Assembly: GCF_013141725.1 (NCBI RefSeq)
Contig: NZ_WHNZ01000085.1
Span: 1 to 64,000, forward strand
Source: Paenibacillus planticolens
GTDB taxonomy: Bacteria > Bacillota > Bacilli > Paenibacillales > NBRC-103111
DNA: 64,000 nucleotides
Reading direction: 5' to 3'
The notes under the pieces are model-generated. The model made no database searches. It saw nothing but the letters and a program-made list of their open reading frames with translations, and had not been told where the DNA came from. The position numbers were made by a program, and so were the translations under genes. How positions within the stretch are numbered: the stretch's first letter is position 1; the number at the start of each line of letters is the position of its first letter. Positions 6,905 through 16,148 of this stretch are shown here, one piece after another.

Positions 6905-8689
6905 TTAAGCCGGAGGCTGCTTCCATTCATTCTCATCAAGAATCGCCGGAATCTCAATCCAGGCACGTACGCCTTGCTCTTCTCGATGGCTGTAATGCAA
7001 GCCGTAGCTGCCCCCGAAGTGCAGCTGAATCCGCTTTTGAACGTTGATAATTCCGAAGCCCCGGTTGCTTTCTTTCCCTTGCAGAATCGCATTCAACATG
7101 TCGATATCGGCCTGCCGGTAACCGTTGTCCTCGACACTGATGATGACTTGACCATCGCGGCTTCGCACCTTAATCCATAACTCTCCGTCTTGGCTCATAT
7201 GCTTAATGCCGTGCAGAATCGCATTCTCAATTATGGGCTGCAAAATGACCTTCGGCACGAGATACTTTTTCGCATCCTCTTCAATGTCCCAATGCACCTT
7301 AAACGCGTACTCGTACCGGAACAATTGCAACCGTACATAAGCCTCTGCATGATTGATTTCCTCCATCACCGGGATCAACAGCTTTCCTTTACTTAGCCCG
7401 ATCCGCATAATGAGCGACAAATCCTTAATCATTTCAGCAGACTCCGTCGCCCCTTCCATAAACGTATGCCAGTAGACAGACTCCAGCGTATTGTAAAGGA
7501 GATGCGGATTAATTTGGGTATGGAGAATCGACAATTCAATTTCTTTATGCTTTAATTCCAGCTCATATTGATCATAAATCGTTTGATTTAAACGGTCGGT
7601 CATCCGGATAAAATGATTGCTCAGCAGCACGATCTCGTTTTTACTTTCCGAATGCATGGATATTGCCAGCGGCCTGCCCGGATGATAGGAATTCGTAATG
7701 CGGGCCAGCCTCGAAATCGGCTTCAGAATCGATTGAATAAAATACATGCTCGCCAAAAATAAAATAAAGAAATAGATAAACATGATCCAATCCACTAGGC
7801 GCTGCACACTGATGTGATCGATGATGATCGATTGCACGGGAACCCGCATCAGCAGCTTCGTATTCGTAGCTTCACTGGTATGAAGCACATGCATATACTC
7901 TACGCCGCCTTCTTTCAGCTTATAAACCCCCTCCACTTTATCCGAAGCAACGGGCATTGTGGAGCCGATTTGGAATTTCTCCGTATTGGTAGCGAGCACC
8001 GTGTTCTCTTGATCCAACAGCATGACTTGGGCATCCGCATACTTGTCAAATGGCAAAAAATCTTGCTGCAAAGGCGTCTCAATTCCCGACACAAGCAAGT
8101 AACCGATGACGGTTTCACCGTTATAAATGCTGTTGAGCTGCCGCAGGTAGGCAACGGTTTGCACACTATTCGGATTAAAGCCGAACTTATCGATAACGCG
8201 AAGAACACCTTTCCCTTTTGCTTGACTAACCGATTTGTACCAGGAGAGCGCATTCAAATCCGTTGCGTAAAAAATGCCGTTGTTCAAAATATCGGAATTC
8301 GGCACAAAGGAATACTGCTTATCGGTATCTGAAAAGAACATGGAATAGCGGATCGCATTCGTTGAATAATTGCTTAAATATTTATCAAGCGTCTTAAAAA
8401 TCTCAAAACGCTCGTATTCCGACGATGAAGGGATGCTGGCGAGCTGTTGAATCTCCTGCGAGATCATAATTTTCTCCGTTTTTTCCTCGAAATCGCTGCT
8501 TTCCCTATCTAATGTTAAATGGCTTCCCCGCACTAGCTGCAGCAGCGCATTTCCCACCTGCTCTTCTGTGATGGACTCCAGCTTCTTCGCGACGACCAAA
8601 TCCAAGACCAATATCGGGATGACGACGAATAAGATGAGCAGGACGATCAGCTTTTTCATCAGATTCATATTACGCAGCATTTTACGCAT
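6905..8689 (-). CDS. YesM-type sensor histidine kinase
   Basis: The 594-residue membrane kinase has a transmembrane helix near residues 13-33, a roughly 260-residue extracellular sensor region, a second helix near 300 followed by a HAMP-like linker, and a His_kinase domain with QINPHLLYN (phospho-accepting His near 396). The HATPase has IIENAILHG and ends with GFGIINVQKRI. YesM kinases sense extracellular sugars, often through a solute-binding protein. I chose an internal ATG because AGGAAGGAAAG lies just before it. It is the last gene of a cluster with two permeases, a binding protein and a YesN regulator. Confidence 0.88.
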   Translation of the reverse strand: MRKMLRNMNLMKKLIVLLILFVVIPILVLDLVVAKKLESITEEQVGNALLQLVRGSHLTLDRESSDFEEKTEKIMISQEIQQLASIPSSSEYERFEIFKTLDKYLSNYSTNAIRYSMFFSDTDKQYSFVPNSDILNNGIFYATDLNALSWYKSVSQAKGKGVLRVIDKFGFNPNSVQTVAYLRQLNSIYNGETVIGYLLVSGIETPLQQDFLPFDKYADAQVMLLDQENTVLATNTEKFQIGSTMPVASDKVEGVYKLKEGGVEYMHVLHTSEATNTKLLMRVPVQSIIIDHISVQRLVDWIMFIYFFILFLASMYFIQSILKPISRLARITNSYHPGRPLAISMHSESKNEIVLLSNHFIRMTDRLNQTIYDQYELELKHKEIELSILHTQINPHLLYNTLESVYWHTFMEGATESAEMIKDLSLIMRIGLSKGKLLIPVMEEINHAEAYVRLQLFRYEYAFKVHWDIEEDAKKYLVPKVILQPIIENAILHGIKHMSQDGELWIKVRSRDGQVIISVEDNGYRQADIDMLNAILQGKESNRGFGIINVQKRIQLHFGGSYGLHYSHREEQGVRAWIEIPAILDENEWKQPPA

Positions 8690-8768
8690 ACTGACTTTCC
8701 TTCCTTTCCAGCCCTTCCATTTCGTCTTAGTTTCGCGATCGCGGGGACATTCTCCTTTAAGCAAAAGA

Positions 8769-8801
8769 AAACGCCACCAGAAATAGCTTCTGATGGACGT
8801 T
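8769..8801 (-). terminator. Imperfect terminator between permease and kinase genes
   Basis: A stem of about 12 pairs with one bulge and one wobble is followed on the minus strand by TTTTCTTTT. It would lower transcription into the kinase gene relative to the transporter genes. Confidence 0.5.
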
Positions 8802-8806
8802 CTTCG

Positions 8807-9688
8807 CTACCCTTTAACACTGGAAACCGAAATGCCGCGAATAATAAATTTTTGAAAAATGAGGAAAAACACCACCGGCGGCAGCATCGCCATCGTCAAT
8901 ACGGCAAAGCGGACGCTCCACGGAATGACCGATGTCGAGTACACCACATACAGATAGATACCTGTTGCGAGCGGGTACATCCCTCTCTCCGTCATCACAA
9001 GACTAGGCCAATAGAAATCGTTCCACGTCGCCGAAAAAGATAACATCAACAGCGTACCGATGATCGGAGTGGAGAGCGGAACCGCAATTCGGATAAAAGA
9101 GCTGAACTCGCTTGCCCCGTCCATCCTGGCGGCTTCCAAGATTTCTTTGTGAATGCCATCGAAGAAGTTTTTGAGCAGCAGCATGAAGTAGGCGTTCGCC
9201 GCAGCCGGCAGCCAGAAGGCCCAATACGTATTCAGCAAGCCCAAGCTTTTCAGATTGAGCAGATTCGGGACGATGTACGTAGCCGGCGGAATGAGCAGCG
9301 TAGAAAAGAAAAACAGCGTCACCCAACGTTTGAACGGAACTCTTAAATGTGACAGCGCGTAAGCCGCCAATCCGATCAGCAGCAGCGAAACGACCACGTT
9401 GCCGATATAGATGAACACGGTATTTTTGAGAAAGGTCAACAATGGCAGGTCAAATCCGGTAAAAGCATCCTTATAGTTCGTCCAGATCCAGCTTTCCGGG
9501 AAAAAGGTCGGAGGAAAAGCAAAAAATTCCTCGCGTGTTTTCAGCGACCCAAAGAACGTATCGAAAAAAGGGTACAGCATCGTTGCTCCCATCAAGAGCA
9601 TCAGCACCACCATGATGGTGTAGCCTGTGCGTACGGTGCCTTTTTTCATATCATATCTTGAAATAATGCCGCGTTCTTCTTGCTTCAT
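8807..9688 (-). CDS. Carbohydrate ABC transporter permease (MalG/LplC type)
   Basis: The 293-residue inner-membrane protein has six predicted transmembrane helices. The EAA loop that docks the ATPase reads EAARMDGASEFSSF near residues 195-208. The C-terminus RGISVSSVKG is typical of this CUT1 subfamily. It overlaps the upstream permease by four bases (ATGA), indicating coupled translation. No ATPase gene is in the cluster, as usual for Bacillota importers that share an MsmX-type ATPase. The substrate is probably an oligosaccharide. Confidence 0.9.
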   Translation of the reverse strand: MKQEERGIISRYDMKKGTVRTGYTIMVVLMLLMGATMLYPFFDTFFGSLKTREEFFAFPPTFFPESWIWTNYKDAFTGFDLPLLTFLKNTVFIYIGNVVVSLLLIGLAAYALSHLRVPFKRWVTLFFFSTLLIPPATYIVPNLLNLKSLGLLNTYWAFWLPAAANAYFMLLLKNFFDGIHKEILEAARMDGASEFSSFIRIAVPLSTPIIGTLLMLSFSATWNDFYWPSLVMTERGMYPLATGIYLYVVYSTSVIPWSVRFAVLTMAMLPPVVFFLIFQKFIIRGISVSSVKG

Positions 9689-10596
9689 GCCTTCTCACCT
9701 CTACGCTGCAGCAGATTATATAACACGGACAACAAGATTAAGACGAAAAACATTAAGCTGCCCATGGCACTCGCTTTGCCGAAGTCAAGATCGCGGAATG
9801 CCGTATGATTGAGCCACAGCAGGTACGTTAACGTAGCATTGTTCGGCCCGCCGTCCGTCATGGACAATTGCGCCTGGAAGCCCTGTGACGTAGTAATTAC
9901 CTGCAGTAGCAGCAAGAGCAGCATCAATGTTCGGATACTCGGGAGCGTGATGTAGCGGATACGCTGCCATACGCTGGCCCCGTCAATTTCAGCCGCTTCG
10001 TAGATGTCCCTCGGAATTCCTACGATTGCCGCGATATAGATGAGCGTCGCTGCGCCGAAGCTTTGCCATGTTTCAAGCACGACGATGGAACCCATGGCCA
10101 GTTTAGGGCTGAAGAATTCCAGTTTGGGGAGACCCAGCGTTTGCAAAAAGGAGTTGATCGGACCTACGGCATCGTAGAACCACATCCACATCCCATACAG
10201 GACGATAGCGGGAATCGCACTTGGCAGGTATCCGATAATGCGCGCTCCCCCCTGAAACCATTTCAATTCCGAGACAGCGATGGCAATGAGCGGCGGAACC
10301 CAGAAGCCCAGCACAATACCGAGGCCCATATAATACAACGTATTTTTGACAGATGTAAGGAGCAGCTCATCCTGAAAAATACTCAGATAGTTGGCCAAAC
10401 CAATAAAATGGTTGCCATCCACGAAATCTATGTTGTAAAAGCTGTAGAAAATACCTTTGATAATCGGCACCCACAAGAAAATAATAAAGAACACAATCTC
10501 CGGGACGATAAATAGAGTCCCCCATAGATACCAATTGATTTTCTTCTTTACGGAGCTTGCCGCTGCAACAGGCTGTACATGTAATTCTGCATCCAT
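9685..10596 (-). CDS. Carbohydrate ABC transporter permease (MalF/LplB type)
   Basis: This 303-residue CUT1 permease partners the MalG-type permease. It has about six transmembrane helices after a short cytoplasmic lead, and an EAA loop EAAEIDGASVWQRI in its last third. I prefer the ATG with AAGGAG eight bases before it over the GTG three codons upstream, which overlaps that site. It lies between the binding-protein and second permease genes. Confidence 0.9.
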   Translation of the reverse strand: MDAELHVQPVAAASSVKKKINWYLWGTLFIVPEIVFFIIFLWVPIIKGIFYSFYNIDFVDGNHFIGLANYLSIFQDELLLTSVKNTLYYMGLGIVLGFWVPPLIAIAVSELKWFQGGARIIGYLPSAIPAIVLYGMWMWFYDAVGPINSFLQTLGLPKLEFFSPKLAMGSIVVLETWQSFGAATLIYIAAIVGIPRDIYEAAEIDGASVWQRIRYITLPSIRTLMLLLLLLQVITTSQGFQAQLSMTDGGPNNATLTYLLWLNHTAFRDLDFGKASAMGSLMFFVLILLSVLYNLLQRRGEKA

Positions 10597-10662
10597 CTCC
10601 AACACTCCTTATGAAATCGGACCTAAACCGCGAGGGCGGCTTAGATCCGATCGATCCGGTCA

Positions 10663-12087
10663 CTATTCGACTTTCACTTTATCAAACACTTCCGTTTGCA
10701 CTTTGTTCGACGCGTCAGTTAAAGCCTTTTTCAAATCTACATCTTTGGTTGTGAACACTTTTTGGATCACATTGGCCATCTCTGTATAGTATTTTTGCGC
10801 TTCATACTGAGCTTCCGGCTTGCCGTCCCACAGGCTGAGAAGCTGCGGATCATATTTGAAGACATTGTCGTATTTAGCTAACAGATCGGTATACTTTTTA
10901 CCGAAATCGGAGGAATCTTTCCAGTAGTTGATTGGCTGCGGAATGTAGACACGGTTTTTCGTTTTACGGTCTTCGATCTCTTTTTTCGTGGAGTTTAAGA
11001 AATCGTCCGTGAAATACTCATCCGTGATCCATTTGAAAGCAACAGCCTGCTGATCCTTGTCGCTCTTCGGATTGATTACGCGGTAGTTGCCTCCGAGAAC
11101 CCCCGTATGCTTGCCGCCTTTGGTCAGAGCCGGCATTGGATACACAACCATATCCTCTTTAGGAATACCGCCTTCGTTAATCGCCGTATCCGCCGCATTG
11201 CCGCTTCCGCACATAACCATCGCGCCGCGTCCTTGCGAGAATGCGCTTAATGCGTCGCCATATCCGAGCGCCCAGTTTTGCGGAATCAAGTTCTCGTCTT
11301 TCAGCTTTTTATAAAATTCAAGCGCTTTCAAGCCCGCGTCCGAATTGAAAATGCCGACTACTTTACCGCCATCAAGCTTCTGTACATCCCCGCCGGCCGC
11401 ATAGAGGAAATTCGTCCAGTTCCAGCCTGCTTCCGGGCCTTTCCCCATGGGGATAAAACCTGCGATGCCTTTGGCAGGATCATTGATTTTTCTTGCTGCT
11501 TCGAGCAGATCGTCCCATGTCCAATCCATTGGCGGCAGTTCTACGCCTTTATCTCTAAACAGCTTTTTGTTGAGCGTAATGGTCATCACGTATCCGTCAA
11601 TCGGCACGCCGTACGTTTTTCCATTCACCACAAACGGTTTGGAGAGAAGATCATTCATATCTTTCGCATGTTCCCAAGCATTCATCGAATCCGTAATATC
11701 CGCTACCCATTTCTTGTCAACGAGTACCTTACCTTCGGTTGCATACGTCGTATACTCGGTCGGAGCGCTGTTGGAAGCCATTTTGATACCGATTTCCAGC
11801 GGATTGTACTGCCAGTCGTCCTTTTTAAACTCTACGTTCGGGTTTTTCGCTTTGAACCGGGCGATCCGTTGATCAAGCTGATCATTCTTTTCTTTTTGGT
11901 CCGGCTTGAAGCCTTGGGCGGTAATGGTCACCTTTTTGGGAGCAGGTGCTGCTGTTTGCGCATTGGTTGCACTGCTAGCGGCCGGACTGGCGCTTGGCGT
12001 GCTCGTTGTAGCGGTTTGCGTGCCGCATCCTGCCAATAGGACCGTCAGTGCTATCGCACTGATTGCGGATGTCTTTTTACCTCGCAT
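10663..12087 (-). CDS. Extracellular solute-binding lipoprotein of sugar ABC importer
   Basis: The 474-residue protein begins with a lipoprotein signal, a charged start, a hydrophobic stretch and LLAGC near residue 20, so it should be anchored on the outer face of the membrane. A low-complexity Ala/Ser/Thr linker precedes a family-1 binding domain. I chose the ATG after AAGGGG rather than one eight codons upstream. It is the first transporter gene and probably the most expressed. Fucosylated oligosaccharides are plausible cargo because the L-fucose operon is next door, but that is inference. Confidence 0.9.
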   Translation of the reverse strand: MRGKKTSAISAIALTVLLAGCGTQTATTSTPSASPAASSATNAQTAAPAPKKVTITAQGFKPDQKEKNDQLDQRIARFKAKNPNVEFKKDDWQYNPLEIGIKMASNSAPTEYTTYATEGKVLVDKKWVADITDSMNAWEHAKDMNDLLSKPFVVNGKTYGVPIDGYVMTITLNKKLFRDKGVELPPMDWTWDDLLEAARKINDPAKGIAGFIPMGKGPEAGWNWTNFLYAAGGDVQKLDGGKVVGIFNSDAGLKALEFYKKLKDENLIPQNWALGYGDALSAFSQGRGAMVMCGSGNAADTAINEGGIPKEDMVVYPMPALTKGGKHTGVLGGNYRVINPKSDKDQQAVAFKWITDEYFTDDFLNSTKKEIEDRKTKNRVYIPQPINYWKDSSDFGKKYTDLLAKYDNVFKYDPQLLSLWDGKPEAQYEAQKYYTEMANVIQKVFTTKDVDLKKALTDASNKVQTEVFDKVKVE

Positions 12088-12140
12088 CTTTGGTTCCCCT
12101 TTCAAAATCATGTGATCTTTCGTTTGCTGCTACAATTTCG

Positions 12141-12200
12141 ATTATAAGGGGTGCCCTCGCGTCCTTGCGATGTGCCTTGTTACGCTAATCATGTCGCATA
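12141..12200 (-). promoter_or_regulatory. Candidate activator-dependent promoter of the binding protein
   Basis: On the minus strand a perfect TATAAT (12146-12141) lies 54 bases before the ATG, but no good -35 box is found 16-18 bases upstream. The preceding 40 bases contain repeated CAAGG/GCAAGG/GCGAGG words. A good -10 with a poor -35 is typical of genes switched on by AraC-type response regulators, such as the adjacent YesN homologue. Confidence 0.45.
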
Positions 12201-13523
12201 TTACGGTCCCGACTGTTTGATCTCCGAAATATTCACTCCGAAATGCTTTTTAAATATTTTGCTAAAATGCTCCGGCGATTCGTACCCGATCTCCTCCGAA
12301 ATCTCGTATCGGCGTTTGTCGGTCGTGAGGATGAGCTGTTTCCCTTTCTCCATGCGCAGTTGGGTCACATAATCCCAAATGCCCAGGCCCATCACTCTTT
12401 TAAACAAATAACTCAAATAATTCGGGCTCAAATGCACACTATCTGCGATGTCCTGCAGCTTCAGCCCTTTGTCGCAAAAGTGGCCTTCAATGTACGTTTT
12501 CGTATCAAAAACAATGCGATTATTCGCCTCGTCCACCTGTGTGCTCGTTAAACTCTGCTCATTGGTCGTTTTGCCGATGTCCTCGATGTAGAACATGTAG
12601 TGGTCTTTCCGCGTCTCGCCCCAAGTTAAGCTCTCCATCGCTTCTTGATAAATGACAGGCCACTGGGTGATGCCTTCCCGGATGCGGCTGATGCCGATTT
12701 GGCATTTCACATTGACGTATTTCTGCAAATTCGCATGCGTCATCTGGGCTACCATCAGCATTTGATTAATACGTAGCGTGCCTCGTTTCTCTTCCTCGGG
12801 AACTTGCATCAGCAAGGAGAAGGTCGAGTTGTGGGTATTGAAGACAAGATGGCTCCACTGGCTCGCGGTTTCCTCAATAATATTTAAAGCGGCGTATTTC
12901 AAAAGGCTGCGGTCCTTCATTGTGGAAATTTGCTCATCGCGGATGCCGCCACGGTCTAGAAATAACTTGATCACGAGCATGCTGTAATACGGGCCGGACA
13001 AGCGGTTTCCGATCTTCTCGACGATGCCTTGCACTTCGGATTCATGGACGGTTCCCGTGACGATCTCGCTTAAATAATAGTTCATCTCCAGCGATGTAAT
13101 GTCCGCCAATGTTCGATTGCCTTCCCAATTGGAAAAATGCTGCTGCCGTTCTTCCTTTTCCTTGAGCAGCTTAGCAGTAATAGCAATAAGATGGGGCGGA
13201 GTAATCGGCTTAACCAAGTATTCTTTGGCTCCGAAACGGATCGCTTTCTGGGCGTATTCAAACTCGCCGTGGGCGGACAAAATGACGATCGGAATGGACG
13301 GATCTTCCATGAATATGTTTTCTATTAATTCAATGCCGTTCATCTTTTCCATTTGAATATCGGTAAACACGAGATCAATTTTCTCCAAATGAATAAAATC
13401 CAGCGCTTCAAAACCGTTATATGCCATAAAAACCTCGCCGATATCCAGCTTGGACTGCTTCAATATGGTCGCAACACCTTTGCAAATCATCGGCTCGTCA
13501 TCTACGACTAAAATATTAACCAT
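12201..13523 (-). CDS. YesN-type response regulator, receiver plus AraC HTH
   Basis: The 440-residue protein has an N-terminal receiver with D8, D9, the phospho-acceptor D55 (FTDIQM) and LVKPI near residue 105, then a middle region, and a C-terminal AraC/XylS double helix-turn-helix from about residue 340 (LKLQDIADSVHLSPNYLSYL). It should be phosphorylated by the YesM-type kinase of this cluster and activate the transporter promoter. Its gene leads the cluster, about 110 bases before the binding-protein gene. Confidence 0.92.
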   Translation of the reverse strand: MVNILVVDDEPMICKGVATILKQSKLDIGEVFMAYNGFEALDFIHLEKIDLVFTDIQMEKMNGIELIENIFMEDPSIPIVILSAHGEFEYAQKAIRFGAKEYLVKPITPPHLIAITAKLLKEKEERQQHFSNWEGNRTLADITSLEMNYYLSEIVTGTVHESEVQGIVEKIGNRLSGPYYSMLVIKLFLDRGGIRDEQISTMKDRSLLKYAALNIIEETASQWSHLVFNTHNSTFSLLMQVPEEEKRGTLRINQMLMVAQMTHANLQKYVNVKCQIGISRIREGITQWPVIYQEAMESLTWGETRKDHYMFYIEDIGKTTNEQSLTSTQVDEANNRIVFDTKTYIEGHFCDKGLKLQDIADSVHLSPNYLSYLFKRVMGLGIWDYVTQLRMEKGKQLILTTDKRRYEISEEIGYESPEHFSKIFKKHFGVNISEIKQSGP

Positions 13524-13664
13524 GGGGCCACCTCGGCATTCTTTTCAAGCATCTATTTCATTTTATTGTACAACAGATGGGTTTCCTATGTGTTTTATTA
13601 CGAATTTCGTGTCGGATATATGGGATGGAGAACCTTACTAGACCCAAACGTTAGAGCACGGGGA

Positions 13665-13784
13665 GGGAATTGGATATGGGGTTCCAACCGTTTCTTGAAA
13701 TCGTGTTTCCTTTGAATGGATTTTTATTGTTGGAACACGATTTCAAATACGGGCGCTACGCTTTTCCACCCCATATCCATTCCC
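13665..13784. repeat. Long nested inverted repeat (about 120-base hairpin)
   Basis: Outer arms at 13665-13681 and 13769-13784 match except for one extra T. Inner arms at 13695-13710 and 13732-13746 also match with one extra T. Together they fold into one long interrupted hairpin with a 21-base loop, followed by T5 on the plus strand. The gap 13524-13962 is otherwise empty apart from a terminator. It could be a MITE relic or a structured RNA. Confidence 0.7.
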
Positions 13785-13912
13785 TTTTTGTTCTACTTGG
13801 AGTTGACTGCTGCTTTTATTTATACACACTTTGTTCCATATCGTGCTGGTTGCAAGATCACTTCTTCTACTTTGGTGCAGCTGCGCCGCTGGGCACGCCC
13901 AAACCCAAATAA

Positions 13913-13949
13913 AAACCCGCCCCCATCATTTATCGATGAGAACGGGTTT
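13913..13949 (-). terminator. Terminator of the L-fucose operon
   Basis: On the minus strand AAACCCG and CGGGTTT flank an inner CATC/GATG pairing, followed by TTTTTAT. It lies 14 bases after the aldolase stop. Confidence 0.75.
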
Positions 13950-13962
13950 ATCGCATGGTTCA

Positions 13963-14622
13963 TTATTTCATTTGCTGCAGTAAATTGACGCGGTAAGCTT
14001 CGCTTTCCAAGCCTTGAATTTCCTTGTACTCTTCCTCGGTCAGCCTTCTCGGCGTACCGACCGACTTGGCGATGAGGTAAATTTTCGCGCTTTCTTCCAT
14101 GACTTCGGTGCGGTAGTAAGCTTCGCGCAAATTTTTGCCGGTGGTGACGAGTCCGTGATTTTTCAGCAAAATAGAGGAGTAACGATCCGCTTTTTCCGCT
14201 ACAAGATTGGCGAGCTTATCGGTAGTCGGCACGACATACGGCACGAAAGCCACATCGCCGACAAGCGCAGCTTGATCCGGGAACAGCATGGGCAGCTCGT
14301 CGTCAACAAGCGTCAATGCAATGCAATAAGCCGGGTGCGTATGCACGATTGCCGTCATGTTCGGGTTCACGCGATAGCAGAATAAGTGCATAAGCACTTC
14401 AGACGACGGGCGAAATGTTTTATCCAAAATGCTTCCCGAAGGGATATCAACCGGCACCCACTGCTCCGGCTCAATGTCTTCCAGGGCAAATCCGCTCGGC
14501 GAAAGATACATCGTATCCTCGAATCTTGCGCTGATGTTGCCGCCCGGACCTACGACAAGGCCTTTGGCTACACTTTTACGGGCATACTTCGTTAATTCTT
14601 CTCTTATATGTTGCTCAGACAT
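13963..14622 (-). CDS. fucA: L-fuculose-1-phosphate aldolase-like class II aldolase
   Basis: The enzyme should split L-fuculose 1-phosphate into dihydroxyacetone phosphate and L-lactaldehyde. The 219 residues fit the AraD/FucA family: GGN at 27-29, E75, zinc ligands H94 and H96 in VHTHP, and H156 in NHG. Its place as last gene after a kinase and L-fucose isomerase supports the fucose role; rhamnulose- or ribulose-phosphate aldolases are similar. No lactaldehyde reductase follows here, although an iron alcohol dehydrogenase is encoded 30 kb away. Confidence 0.85.
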   Translation of the reverse strand: MSEQHIREELTKYARKSVAKGLVVGPGGNISARFEDTMYLSPSGFALEDIEPEQWVPVDIPSGSILDKTFRPSSEVLMHLFCYRVNPNMTAIVHTHPAYCIALTLVDDELPMLFPDQAALVGDVAFVPYVVPTTDKLANLVAEKADRYSSILLKNHGLVTTGKNLREAYYRTEVMEESAKIYLIAKSVGTPRRLTEEEYKEIQGLESEAYRVNLLQQMK

Positions 14623-14629
14623 CGCGTCT

Positions 14630-16129
14630 TCAGCTCCTTACAATTCTCTTGGCAATGACTTGCAAATAAGTTTGGTAAGCCTCCTGCCACTCGGCCCCAT
14701 CCTTAGACTCATATCGATCCGGAGGAAAGGAATCCCGGACGGCTTGGCGAATCTGATCCAGCGACTGTACCTCGCCATGCGCTTTAACCTGCATCATGAT
14801 ATTGCCGATGGCCGTCGCTTCGACTGGACCGGCGATGACCGGACGACCGGTCGCATTCGCGGTTAGCTGACAGAGCAGCTGATTTTGAATGCCGCCGCCT
14901 ACCATATGAATCGTTTGGAGCTTTGTACCGAGCAGCTCTTCGATTTCATCCAGCGTTTGCTTGAATTTCATCGCCAAACTGTCTACTACGCAGCGGATGA
15001 GCTCCGCTTTTGTTTGGGGCACGGATTGCCCCGTTTGGGCACAATATCGCCGAATGCGCTCAGGCATATTGCCTGGAGCCAGGAAGACCGGGTCCTGCGC
15101 ATCCACATAGCTTTGCAGCCCAGGCTCCGCCTTCGCCATCTCCTGCATTTGAGCGTAACTGAGGGATTCTCCCTCCAGTTCCCACTGTCTTTTGCATTCT
15201 TGGAGCAGCCAAAGACCCATAATATTTTTCAGCATGCGAATTTTGTGCTCGGCTCCGCCTTCATTCGTAAAGCCGTAGCGAAGGCTTTCTTCGGTAAGGA
15301 TCGGCTGATCGATTTCAACGCCCATAAGCGACCAAGTGCCGCAGGAAATAAACGCGTAATCTTTCTCCAAAGAAGGAATAGAAACAACCGCCGAAGCCGT
15401 GTCATGCGAAGCCGTCGCGATGACGGACATACCGCCGATTTGCAGCTCCTCGGCAATGTCTTTGCGCAGATTCCCTTCAATCGTTCCTGGCATCACAATG
15501 TCGGTGAACAAACCGGCCGGAATACCGAGCTTGTGCAGCAAGCCCTTATCCCAGTCCCTTGCCGCCGAATCGAGCAGCCCTGTCGTGCTGGCGATCGTGT
15601 ACTCCGTAGAGCGGATGCCGGATAAATAGAAGCGGAATAAGTCCGGCATCAACAGCAGGCGAACATCCTCAGGCAGCGTTAATCCCTGTTCGCTGCGCTC
15701 GGCATAAAGCTGAAAAATCGTATTAAAAGATAAGGGCTGAATACCCGACCTGCTGTATAATTCTTGCTGAGTTGTCTGCTGCAGCATGGCCTCCATGGCC
15801 TGTGCATTGCGAGCTTCCCTGTAATGATACGGATTGCCGAGCAGCCTCCCTTTGCCGTCCACAAAACCGTAGTCCACACCCCACGTATCGACGGCAATCG
15901 ATGCCGGACTTCCGGAAGCCTGCTGCTTAAAGGCATGGATCCCTTTTTTCAACTCATGAAAAAGCCTTAGAAAATCCCAATACAGCCTACCGTTCAACGC
16001 AACAGGATCATTGGCGAAACGGTGAATTTCTTCTACCGAAAGCTTTGAGCCATCCCATCGCCCAAGTATCGTTCTGCCGCTGCTAGCGCCGAAATCGACG
16101 GCCAGCATATTTAAAGAGTTCGCTCCCAC
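14630..16129 (-). CDS. Rhamnulokinase-family (FGGY) sugar kinase, probably L-fuculokinase
   Basis: The 499-residue FGGY kinase has the N-terminal nucleotide-binding signature AVDFGASSGR near residues 9-18 and the C-terminal MVGGGIQNQLLCQ motif. In sequence it resembles RhaB more than E. coli FucK. Lying between the fuculose-phosphate aldolase and fucose isomerase genes, it most likely phosphorylates L-fuculose at C1. I retain the GTG start because GAGGTG lies directly before it; an internal ATG seven codons later has no suitable site. Spacing to the aldolase is seven bases. Confidence 0.85.
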   Translation of the reverse strand: MGANSLNMLAVDFGASSGRTILGRWDGSKLSVEEIHRFANDPVALNGRLYWDFLRLFHELKKGIHAFKQQASGSPASIAVDTWGVDYGFVDGKGRLLGNPYHYREARNAQAMEAMLQQTTQQELYSRSGIQPLSFNTIFQLYAERSEQGLTLPEDVRLLLMPDLFRFYLSGIRSTEYTIASTTGLLDSAARDWDKGLLHKLGIPAGLFTDIVMPGTIEGNLRKDIAEELQIGGMSVIATASHDTASAVVSIPSLEKDYAFISCGTWSLMGVEIDQPILTEESLRYGFTNEGGAEHKIRMLKNIMGLWLLQECKRQWELEGESLSYAQMQEMAKAEPGLQSYVDAQDPVFLAPGNMPERIRRYCAQTGQSVPQTKAELIRCVVDSLAMKFKQTLDEIEELLGTKLQTIHMVGGGIQNQLLCQLTANATGRPVIAGPVEATAIGNIMMQVKAHGEVQSLDQIRQAVRDSFPPDRYESKDGAEWQEAYQTYLQVIAKRIVRS

Positions 16130-16148
16130 AGGTGCACCTCAATTCCTG

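Noticed and set aside
11278..12039. A 253-codon plus-strand frame
   Set aside because: Lies opposite the solute-binding protein gene; no independent evidence.
13670..13912. An 80-codon frame across the long hairpin
   Set aside because: Cys/Phe-rich translation of a palindrome, with no family likeness; GGGAGGG nearby is part of the hairpin arm.
14885..15625. A 246-codon plus-strand frame
   Set aside because: Lies opposite the FGGY kinase gene and shows the basic, His-rich composition of an antisense shadow.
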